Shown: positions 16,989 through 25,588 of the stretch, piece by piece
Numbering within the stretch: the stretch's first letter is position 1
Layout: each line of letters begins with the position of its first letter
Source of the DNA: Blastocladiella britannica
Taxonomy: Eukaryota > Blastocladiomycota > Blastocladiomycetes > Blastocladiales > Blastocladiaceae
Length of the DNA: 25,713 bases
Reading direction: 5' to 3'
Assembly: GCA_025349905.2 (NCBI GenBank)
Contig: MU624756.1
Location: 1-25,713 of the forward strand
The notes under the pieces: model-generated
Seen by the model: only the letters and a program-made list of their open reading frames with translations
Databases searched by the model: none
Told to the model about the DNA's origin: nothing
Made by a program: the position numbers and the translations under genes

Positions 16989-18639
16989 TCACCGACGGTA
17001 ATCGCGGCTAGACCGCGACGGCGGACTCCGCGACCGGCCGTGCCTGCTGCTGCTGCTGTAAGATTCGCGCCCGCCACCACCTCGTGCGTCACGATCACTG
17101 CCGTACCGCGAGGATAATGACGACGAAGGTCCAGGAGGCGCGGGCAGAGCCCCTCCTGCAGCGGCAGCCAAAGACGCGCTACCAGCACCAGCGCTACTCC
17201 GGTCGCGATCCCGGTCGTATTCGGACGGACGAGAGGACCGCGCGTCGTCGCGGCGGTCACTGCCTCCTCCTCGGCGGTCGTCTCCACGCCGATCATCCCG
17301 CCGATCGTCCCGGCGGTCGTCGCGGCGGTCGCGACCTTCGTAGCGAGACGACGACGACGCCGAAAAGCTGGAAGGTCCTAATCGTCAGTACGCTTTCCAA
17401 AAAAATTGAAAAAGAGGACGACCATACCCTCCAGAGCCACCCCGCGGAGGAGGCGGCGGACGGTCACGGTCAAAGTCGCGTGACGACGGCGGCGGCGGGC
17501 CCGAGTCCCGGCCGCCGCGGTACCCGCCGCCACCACCACCGGCACCTGGACCACTCGGACCACCGCGGAACCCACCACCGCCACCGCCGCCACTCCCACG
17601 CGGTCCACCACGGAATCCACCGTCACGGAACCCGCCACCACCGCCAGGTCCGCCACGGAACCCACCACCGCCACCACCGGGACCGCCGCGGTAGCCACCA
17701 CCGTAGTAGTTGTCCTGGGGAGGCACGGGTGCGCCGCGCGTGGGTGGTCCACCAGGTCGGCCAGTCAAGTCGCGGCCCGGGTACGTCTGATTGCACCACT
17801 TGGGTCCCGCGCGCGTGTGGCCCAGTCCACCGGCCAGTCGGCGCGGGCGCCATCCCTTCACGGTGCGGCCGCGCTCCACGTCCACCACCAGCGCTTTCCC
17901 GTCAATCACGGTCTTGTCGGCGCCGCGCACAAACGACGTCATGTCGGCCTCGCGCTCAAACTCCAGGAACGCGTACCCGCGCGATTTTTTGGTGTCCTTT
18001 TCGTCTTTGGCGTCCTCGTCATTGTCGGCGGCAACGTCGGCATTGTGGGTATCGGTAACCAGTCGGATCTGTTCCACACATGTTGGTGATCGCTTCATAA
18101 AAGTTTATAAATAAAAAAAGTACCGTCTTGATGGCACCGTAGCGCTCGAATTCTCGGCGCAGGGCCTTTTCCGAGGTCGAGTGGTTCTGTTAAAAAAAAA
18201 AAAAAAGAGGGTGTGAGGTGTACGTGTTGTTGTTTGTGATCTGTAAAAGTGAATGAAAGTACCAGCCGGCCAACAAAGGCGGTATTGAACGGGTCGCTGG
18301 TCGCGTTCTTGTCGGTATGCGGGTCCCCTATTATATCGAATTATGAATAACTAATGTATATGAATAAAAGGACAAGGACATACAAGTAGCGGCCTCCTGC
18401 TCGACGCGGGCGGCAGCAACGGCGGCCTTGGCCTCGCGTGCAAGCCTACGACGCTCATCAATGGTTGGGGTCGGGACATAGTCGGGATCGTGGTCACGTA
18501 AGGCAGCCATGAGGTCCGCGACACCGCCAATGCGCGGCCCAACGCGGTCGGCGGGGGCCCGGTCAATGGGCGGTAGGTGCTCGAGCGGCGGGCGCGGCTG
18601 GAACAGGCGCAGGAGGTTTGGGGGCAGTCGGTCGGTCAT
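16989..18639 (-). CDS. SNRNP70: U1 snRNP 70-kDa protein (U1-70K)
   Basis: Five exons, 18639-18384, 18327-18263, 18186-18124, 18068-17428 and 17367-16989, give 467 aa. U1-70K binds stem-loop 1 of U1 snRNA and helps define 5' splice sites. The N-terminal peptide ([19 protein letters not shown]) that wraps the U1 core is present, as is WDPHTD before the RRM. The RRM has RNP2 (AFVGRL) and RNP1 (RGYAFLEF), then the diagnostic [22 protein letters not shown]. The tail is unusual: a Gly-rich RGG region (about 230-340), then an Arg/Asp-repeat segment ([11 protein letters not shown]) and an RS-like end. The RRM loop before RNP1 carries an acidic/Lys insertion (about 136-153). The last junction was chosen because only the CCAG acceptor at 17369-17368 keeps the RD frame. 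It is head-to-head with U2AF35. Confidence 0.95.
17515..17705 (-). repeat. Gly-rich minisatellite-like coding repeat (RGG region of U1-70K)
   Basis: Imperfect repeats of GGN codons with interspersed CGN and TTC encode [16 protein letters not shown] units. The near-identical units at about 17565-17600 and 17635-17670 suggest expansion by slippage or unequal exchange. Confidence 0.7.
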
Positions 18640-18779
18640 TTTCTTATGTTAAACCGGAGGCAGTGGTTGTTGTTGTTGTTGCCCGTGGTGGTTGCTCTCC
18701 CCCGCCCTTTCCTTTTGAGAGGATGCGCTGTTGATGTCGTCTCTTTCAAAAGAAAAAAAAGCGAAAAAAGAATAAAAGA
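18640..18779. promoter_or_regulatory. Bidirectional promoter, U1-70K / U2AF35
   Basis: Only 140 bp separate the two start codons, so both leaders and promoters lie here. The left half holds GTT repeats (18665-18679). The right half is A-rich up to the U2AF35 ATG. No TATA box was seen. Confidence 0.5.
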
Positions 18780-19620
18780 ATGGCCGACTACCTCGCCAGC
18801 ATCTACGGCACCGAGCGCGACAAGGTCAACTGCTCGTTCTACTTCAAGATCGGGTCGTGCCGCCACGGCGACCGCTGCTCGCGCAAGCACATCAAGCCCA
18901 CGTTCTCGCCCACCATCCTGATCCGCAACGTGTACAAGAACCCGGCCATCGACCCGCACTGCACGCTGACCCCACAGCAGCTGCAGGACCACTTTGATGT
19001 CTTTTACGAGGACTGGTACCGCGAGCTGGCCATGAAAGGTGGCCCACTGGAGGAGATGCATGTGTGCGACAATGTGGGCGAGCACCTGGTCGGGAACGTG
19101 TACGTGCGGTTCCGCAACGAGGCCGACGCTGCGCGGATTGTCGATGAGCTCAACTCGCGCTATTACGCTGGGTGGCCGTTGTACGCCGAGCTGTGTCCCG
19201 TCACGGATTTCCGTGAAGGTATGTAAACCTTTTTTTTTTTTTTTCTTCTTTTGTCGACCAGTCACTCAAAAAGCGTTTAATACATTAGCCTGCTGCCGAC
19301 AGCACGAGCTCGGCGAATGCAACCGCGGCGGGTTCTGCAATTTCATGCACTTGCGGCACCCGACCGCGGCCCTGCGTCTGGAGCTGCACGACGCACAAAA
19401 GGCCATGATTCTTGCCCGTGGTCCGCTTGAGGGCCTGGGGAGTGGTGGTCGTTCGTCGCGGCGTGTCCCCGATGACCGTCGTCCCGATGATCGGCCAGCT
19501 CGGGGATCAACAAGTGACCTGCCATTGGGTGAGCCTCCGCGGTCCTCTTCCGATCGCTACGACGACCGGCGACGCGAAGGGTACAGCAGTTCCCGTAGTA
19601 GTGGTCGCTACGATCGTTGA
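18780..19620 (+). CDS. U2AF1: U2 snRNP auxiliary factor small subunit (U2AF35/U2AF1)
   Basis: Two exons, 18780-19218 and 19289-19620, give 256 aa. The 70-nt intron (GTATGT, ATTAG) splits an Ala codon directly before the second zinc finger. U2AF35 recognises the AG at 3' splice sites and dimerises with U2AF65. All domains are visible in order: CCCH finger 1 (CSFYFKIGSCRHGDRCSRKH, about 18-37), the U2AF-homology RRM (PTILIRNVYKNP to AGWPLYAEL), CCCH finger 2 (CRQHELGECNRGGFCNFMH), then an Arg/Ser/Asp-rich tail. Length and order match orthologues from fungi and animals. The next gene starts 46 bp after the stop in the same direction. Very secure. Confidence 0.97.
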
Positions 19621-19666
19621 TTGACCATTGTCAATAAACTCTCTTCAAAACCAGCAAAAGAAAGAA

Positions 19667-22055
19667 ATGAGCTCAACCCTCACCCTCACCAATACCGCCA
19701 CCGGCCAGGCGGTCAAGGTGCCCATCGACAGTGCGCACGGTGTGATTGCCGCCGCCGCCGTCAAGCCGCTTCTGGTGCGCACCACCAACCCGGCCTCCGA
19801 CGAAGGCGCCCCTCTGTCCCTGTACGACCCGGGCTTCACCAACACGGTGGCGTTCCGGTCGCGCATCTCGCGCGTGGACGGGACCTCGGGCACGCTGACG
19901 TACCGCGGGTACACGATCGAGGACCTGGTGGCCCATGCGTCGTTCACCGAGGTGGCGTACCTGCTGATCCACGGCGACCTGCCCTCGGCCCGCGAGTACG
20001 AGGCCTGGCAGCGCCAGCTCCTGAGGCACACGTACCTGCACTCGGAGCTCGAGCGCCAGATGCTCACGTTCCGGTGGGACGCGCACCCGATGGGCATGCT
20101 GATTGCGGGACTGTCGGCGCTGTCGTCGTTCCACCCGGAGGCCAACCCGGCTCTTGGTGCGCCGTTATCCATATCGCTTTTCTGTTCTTGCCTAAAAATA
20201 TTATGTTATAACAGTTGGCGACTCGCTCTACGTCAGCGGTCCGCGAGAGCAGCTGGTACCCTACTACAAGCTCGGTGGGGTCACCTCCAGCAACGGTCCC
20301 GAGGCAGAGGTCACGGCCCTGGATGTGCGCGACCACGTGCGGGTCAAGCAAGTGTACCGCATTCTCGGCAAGCTACCGACGATCGCCGCCAATGTCTTTC
20401 GGCACCGCGAGGGTCGCCCTTACAACCACCCGATGCCGTCGCCGCGGTCACTGACCGAGAACTTCATGTACATGCTGGACAAGCTGGTTCGTTTTATTCC
20501 CCATTCTTCTTGATGTCCCAGCTGAGCTGATCTATCGATATTGCAGAATGAAGAAGAGTACGTACCCGACAAGACGCTGGTATCGATCCTGGACCGCGCG
20601 TTCATCTTGCTGGCCGAGCACGGGTCCGCGTGCTCGACGGTGGCCATGCGGCACCTGGTGTCGTCGGGCGTCGACCCGTTCACCGCCACCGCCGGCGCCT
20701 GCGGGACGTTGTTTGGCGAGCGTAAAGCCGGCGAAGTGGTGCGCATGCTGCAGACGATTGACACCGTCGCCGACGTGCTGCCGTACCTGGACGCCGTCAA
20801 GCACAAGCGCGCGACGTTTGATCGCGCCGACGGCAACGGGAACGGGACGGGTGTGGCGCCCGCACTGTCGCGGGCCACCACCGCGCTGCCGACGCCCGAA
20901 ACTCCCAAGGGCATTCCGGTGCCCACTGCCCCACTGAAACTCATGGGCTTTGGGCACCGCATTTACAAGGTGCCGGACCCGCGGGTCGCCATCATGCGCG
21001 ACCTGGTGCTCGAGTGCTACCGCCACATTTACCACCAGGATCCCGAGACCCAGGTATCGGGACACTTGGTGCATCTCGGGTTCAAGCTCGAGGAGGCGGT
21101 CGGGAACGACGGGTGGTTCACGGGCCGCAAGATCTTTGCCAACATTGATTTCTACACCGGCCTGCTGCTGCACACCATGGGATTCCCGCACGACATGGTA
21201 TGCATGCATTCAATTTTTTTTTTTTTTTTTTTTTTCATATGCTGGAAGAAGACTCATGATCAAAAATGTACAAACAAGTTCCCCGTGATCATGGCTATCC
21301 CGCGGTCCACGGGCTACCTGGCGCATTTCATGGAGTGCGTCGACGCCAAGGAGCCCATCTACCGTCCGCGCCAAGTGTACACTGGCTCGCAGCAGCGTCC
21401 GTACGTGCCGCTGGGTGAACGTGTTCCGCTGTCGCCCACGCTGTCCGCGTCCGCGCCTCTGTCCGCGGTCCATGCCGCATCGAGCTCGTCTGCTATGGCC
21501 GCGGATGGGGCTGCTGCTGCCACTCCTGCTGCTGCTGTAACAGGTGCCGACGACGGCCTCGACGCCATCAGCGTGCGGTCCAACCCGGCCGCACAGCTGC
21601 GCCGGTCGCTGCACGAGGCGGCGACGCCCCAGGACGTGGCGGCGCTGATTGAGCAGACGCGCGCGCGCATTTCGGCGCTGGCCGAAGAGGTGGCGGGTGA
21701 GCTGGATCGTGCTGCCGGCGGTCCGTCGTCATCAGCGGTGGGCACCCCCACGCCGTCGTTGGCCGGTGGGGACGCCGCGACGAGTGGAAACACCCCGAAG
21801 CTGCTGCGGCGACTGGTATCTGCCGTACAAATGCGCGTCAAGAAAAACGGTGGTGGGCCGTCGTCGCCGCCGCTGGCGTCGGCCGTGTCGGCGGAAATGC
21901 AGGTTGCGCAGATGGAGCGCATTGGCGAGCGGTCGCTCGAGCTGCGTGAGCTCCTGGACGTTCAGCGCGAGATGCTTAAAGTGCGCGCTAACCTGGCTCG
22001 TGGGAGCCACGTCACGGACGAGGTGGATTTGTCGGCATTTGCTCGGCTGGAGTAA
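19667..22055 (+). CDS. Citrate-synthase-like protein, divergent active site, long C-terminal extension
   Basis: Four exons, 19667-20156, 20215-20486, 20547-21197 and 21279-22055, give 729 aa. Family blocks are clear: YDPGFTNTVAFRSRIS, GTLTYRGYTIEDLV, the SSGVDPFTATAGA helix, FGHRIYKVPDPR (His391), NIDFYTG (Asp455), AIPRSTGYLAH and RPRQVYTG. The layout resembles peroxisomal/bacterial-type II synthases. The loop that should read GPxHGGANEA and carry a catalytic His is replaced by GERKAGE (311-317), about three residues shorter. A ~40-residue Gly/Thr/Pro insertion precedes the GHR block. After residue ~507 comes a ~222-residue extension, low complexity and then predicted coiled coil (near QMERIGERSLELRELLDVQRE). 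I infer an altered or lost synthase activity. The start 46 bp after U2AF35 is preferred because of its A-rich context; an in-frame ATG at 19628 exists. Confidence 0.85.
21214..21235 (+). repeat. 22-T homopolymer in intron 3 of the citrate-synthase-like gene
   Basis: A pure T-run lies about 15 nt after the donor of the 81-nt intron. It is probably length-variable. Confidence 0.9.
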
Positions 22056-22082
22056 TACAGTCATTGTTTCAATTTTTTTTTT
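22056..22082. other. Very short convergent gap
   Basis: Just 27 bp separate the stops of the citrate-synthase-like gene and SSF1, including a T-run. The two mRNAs almost certainly overlap at their 3' ends. Confidence 0.5.
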
Positions 22083-23583
22083 TTACTTGCGACCCCGGCC
22101 CTTGCCGCCCTTGGCTGCTCCCCTGCTGCTGCTGCTGCCGTTGCGGCCACCACCGTTGGTCTTTGCCCGCTTGGTCGGCGGAGGCGCGGCCGTCTCCTCT
22201 TCCTCCTCGTCATCGTCCTCTGACTCGTCAGCCGAGGCACCACCGGAGAGCTGGGCAGCCGAAGCGGCGACACGCGCCAAGTGCGACATGGAAGGCCCGT
22301 CCTCTTCATCCTCAGATCCGTGATCCAGGTCCACGTCGTCGTCAAAGTCGTCCGCGGCCTCGGTCGCCTGGTACGCGAGATCGCGCGCGTACTCGTCGTC
22401 ATCATCGCTCGCCTGGACCTCCACCTCCTCGTCCTCTTCCTCGGACTCGTCCGAAAGTTCGCTGCGTCCCGCAGCCCGCCGCGCGTCGCGCCGCGCCTGC
22501 TTCTCGGCCTTCTTACGCGCCACGTTGGCCGCCTGCACGGCGCGGCGCTGCGCGCGCTCGCGCTCGCGGCGGTCGATGGACGCGCGGGTGGCCGCCACCT
22601 CGGACGCCGACTTGGTCACATACTTGTGGTACATGACCTCGCCCGCACACAGGCCATCGGTGATTTTCACCAGCGACAGGTCCATTCGCGGGCCTAGCTC
22701 GGTTAACTTGATGGCGCGTTGCTCGGATGCGCGGTTGTTACGGCCGGCGTACCGCTGCGGCAATGTCAAGGTGGAGGTTGGGTCTTCGGCGTCTTCCATG
22801 TCGGACTCGGCCGCGTTGGTTTCCCTATTATTTATTTAATTCATTGGTGAGTCCTAGGCAATGACAGCCAGAAGAAAAAAAAGGATAAGGATACCGCTGA
22901 ATGTAGTCGGCAATGTCGGCAAACCCTTCAAGGCTCGGCAGATCCTTGAGCGTCAGAATCTTTTTCACGCCCTTGGTAACGCCCGTGGCCTTGACGTCGA
23001 TCGCATAGTGGCGGAAATCCACGGTATCCGACTCGGCATTGTAATTGAACAGCACCACGCGGCGAGTCTGTGCGATCCGCAACTGCGCGACATTGATCGC
23101 CGGGTACAGGTTCTGCAGCACGGTGGCCAGCAACTTGTACTCTGCGCGGTCAGTCGGGAAATTGTTCAGCACCAGCAGCGGGGCCGCAAGAAACATGGCG
23201 CCCGACATGGCCTTGGGCGACCGCAGTGCCGCGGCGATATCGTGGGAGAGCGAGTACGATTTCACGCGAAAGTTGACGGTCGGTCCACGCGGCATCTTGC
23301 CAATACGCAAGTTCAACGACCCGGACGCCGAAGCGCGCGAAAACACCATCAGGTGCGACACGTGCATGGGCCCCGACATGGCAACGTAGTCGCGCAACTT
23401 GTTGGTCTTGCGCTCTTTTAACTTGGCGGCCGTGTTGGGCGCCATCACCGCGCGCAGGTCCTGAATCAGGTGCGCGACCGGTTTGCCTACGTCCCCTGAT
23501 TTCACCACGAACGAACGCGGTGGGAAGGTCAGAGTCGCCTCGTCGATCTTCTTGTGGGTGCGGTTCTTGCGACGGCGGGCCAT
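22083..23583 (-). CDS. SSF1: Ssf1/Peter Pan (PPAN) Brix-domain ribosome biogenesis factor
   Basis: Two exons, 23583-22895 and 22824-22083, give 476 aa; the 70-nt intron has a GTATCC donor, an ACTCAC branch site and an ATAG acceptor. Ssf1/PPAN acts in early 60S assembly and 27S pre-rRNA processing in the nucleolus. The Brix domain fills the first ~300 residues, with PRSFVVKSGDVGKPVAHL, LIQDLRAVMAPNTA, KLKERKTNKLRDYV, SGPMHVSHLMVFSR and GPTVNFRVKSYSL. The MDLSLVKITDGLCAGEVMYHKYV element closes the domain. The C-terminus is a basic coiled-coil-like stretch (REREERAQRR-type), strongly acidic Ser/Glu/Asp blocks, and a Lys/Gly-rich nuclear tail (GGKGRGRK). Identification against other Brix proteins (Imp4, Rpf1, Rpf2, Brx1) rests on the KLKERKxNKL wording and is good. 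Confidence 0.92.
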
Positions 23584-23722
23584 GTTTCTTTTGTATTATT
23601 GTGGTAAATGAATATTTTTCGGATAATTTTGGACTTTTTTCGAGGAGCGCGTCCATTAAATCACGTTGAAAAATCGTCAACCCCCAGCAGCTCTTTTCTG
23701 TTCAAAAATTCACCAAAAAAAA
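23584..23722. promoter_or_regulatory. Divergent promoter, SSF1 / mitochondrial bL36
   Basis: This 139-bp AT-rich gap lies between divergent start codons of a cytosolic-ribosome assembly factor and a mitoribosome protein. A-tracts abut the bL36m ATG. Confidence 0.4.
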
Positions 23723-23992
23723 ATGTTTGCCCTGCGGTCGCTCACATCCGTCGCATCCGCTGCCACCCGCGCGCTGTACGCCAGCGCCTCCACCCGGGCC
23801 GCATGGTCGCCGCTTGTTGCTGCCCGCACAACGATTGCATTGTCGCCCTTGTCCCGCATGGCTCCTACCCGCGCGTACCAGGTCCGCGCGTCCATCAAGC
23901 CGCGGTGCCAGCACTGCTACGACGCAATGCGTAAGGGGCGCCGGTACATTCTGTGCAAGAAGAACCCGAAGCACAAGCAGCGCCAGGGATGA
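23723..23992 (+). CDS. MRPL36: Mitochondrial large-subunit ribosomal protein bL36m
   Basis: This intronless gene encodes 89 aa. The C-terminal ~38 residues are the complete bL36 domain: [16 protein letters not shown], then [17 protein letters not shown]. The zinc-ribbon ligands are C-x2-C, Cys and His, all present. The first ~50 residues are rich in Arg, Ser and Ala, lack acidic residues and look like a cleavable mitochondrial presequence, so the protein acts in the mitoribosome (Rtc6 is the yeast counterpart). The ATG is preceded by an A-run, as elsewhere in the window. Confidence 0.95.
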   Translation: MFALRSLTSVASAATRALYASASTRAAWSPLVAARTTIALSPLSRMAPTRAYQVRASIKPRCQHCYDAMRKGRRYILCKKNPKHKQRQG

Positions 23993-24192
23993 ATTGAAAT
24001 TTTGTCAAATGGTACTTGTTTTTTTTCGTTATGTTACTTGGCCACGACTGACCTGGCCTTACACAGAATACTTTTTTTTACTGTTTTCTATTGGATCGCT
24101 CATAGTGTGCCTGGACTGGATTGGATCTTCGACACCGTTACTACAGGTGTATATTATGCAAATCGCGAAGTCAACAACAATACACAACGACC
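23993..24192. other. Convergent intergenic region
   Basis: This 200-bp gap lies between the bL36m and ATP-grasp stop codons. It is AT-rich with two T-runs, which would fit 3' UTR and polyadenylation signals. No other feature was seen. Confidence 0.45.
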
Positions 24193-25588
24193 TCATTGCT
24201 CACCCACACACCCGGATCCAAGCGCCGCGCGCGCCACCATTTCCAAACACGTCTCTCGATCCACACCGTCCGCCCGCACCGACATGGCGAAGTAACTGTT
24301 GGGCGCGAACGACGCGGTGTTGTTGACTTCGAGCACATACACTTTCCCCGTCCCGTCGCACCGTAAATCGACGCGCCCCCATGCGCACCCGCCGACCGCA
24401 ACGTACGCGTTGAGTGCGACGACGCGACACGCGCGCGCCAGCTTCGGTTCCGCGTGCTCGTTCAGCATCGACTCGGCGGGGGTTCCGTCGGGCGGGGAGT
24501 ACAGTTGTCCGGGCGCAAACTGGCGCTCTACGGGGGCAAATGCGCGTGGACCGGCTGGAGTGGTCACTACGGCCACGGTGAATTCGCGGCCACCCAAAAA
24601 CCGCTGGGCTACGACACTGGCGCCGTTGTGTTCGCGTAACAGCATGGTGGCTGATGCGGCGAAATCGGAGGGAGTGCGCGCAATGGATGCTGGGGTCAGG
24701 CCGGCCGAGTTGAAGCCGCCGTCGAGTTTCAGGAAGATCGCGGCACCAGGGGTGGATGAGTTGAGGATCTGGGCGACAAAGGCCTGGGTTTCAGGCGCGG
24801 TCACGCTCTCGATTGACTGATTTTTTTTTCTTTTCGTCAGCTGAAAGTGTCAAGGGTCGAAACTGGGAAAAAAAAACATGCATCGACAATAATCGACTCT
24901 GAGTGTGGCACATGCGCGGCCGCAAACAGCTTGTGCATGGTGGACTTGTGCAGCGTGTTCTCGCAGTACTCGGGCAGATGGCCCATCACCCGCGGAAACT
25001 TGCCAGCGTCAAGGAACGACCTAATCACAGTCACAAAAGCTTAGATCCAAAAAATATGCCAACCTTAAAAAATTGGAGAAGGCGGTACCGCAACCCAGTG
25101 AACCGATCCCCCGCGCGCGTCTGCGCCGGCATATCCGCATGCAACACGACCACCCCTCCGTGGAGTCCGATTTGCGCCTTGACTTTCGCAGCGACCTCCG
25201 CCGCGTTGGCCTCGGTAACGACCCACGTCCGCACGCGCGGCGCGCCGGCCCCACCCGCACACGCCTGCAGCGGCGCCACCAGATCGCCATGGAACACCGG
25301 ATCCGCGTACTCGACATCGTAGATTACATGAATCGCCGCGCCTTTCAACGGCGACGGACCAACCAGCGCCTGCGTGGCGTTGATCACCGTGTCCACCGAC
25401 ACGTGCCGGGCACGGTAGGGAGAAGCGGCGGCACTGGCGCGGGCGGCTGCTTGTTTGGGCGGCTCGGGAGGACCCGTAGGGGGATTGCGGCGGGGAGACG
25501 ACGGCGGGGTGTACTTGATCATGGCGACCGAGATGGGTGGCGGATCCGAGGGCGCCGTGGCCGGAGTCGATGGGTGTGAGATTGGCAT
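24193..25588 (-). CDS. D-Ala-D-Ala-ligase-like ATP-grasp protein
   Basis: Three exons, 25588-25089, 25020-about 24882 and 24816-24193, give about 420 aa. Intron 1 (GTACCG donor, ATTAG acceptor) is clear and joins FTGL to RSFLDAGKFPRV in phase. Intron 2 has a CTGAC branch and TCAG acceptor, but the only in-phase donors are GCATGT (24881) or the weak GTCGAT (24887). ATP-grasp signatures of the Ddl group are visible: HKSTMHKLFAAAHVP (like the dK..k..l..aGlptP segment), FLKLDGGFNSAG, RFLGGREFTVAVV, CAWGRVDLRCDG and the metal/ATP-site VLEVNNTASFAPNSYFA. The first ~60 residues are Pro/Ser/Ala-rich with no clear targeting signal. Substrate is unknown; fungi do not make classical peptidoglycan, so a different carboxylate-amine ligation is likely. 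Confidence 0.75.

Noticed and set aside
17515..17705. CRISPR-like or tandem repeat array
   Set aside because: The periodicity comes from Gly codons inside an open reading frame; there are no conserved palindromic repeats with unique spacers.
16989..23583. Operon or trans-spliced polycistron of RNA-processing genes
   Set aside because: Genes alternate in strand and each has its own start context; closeness (46-140 bp) is explained by a compact genome.
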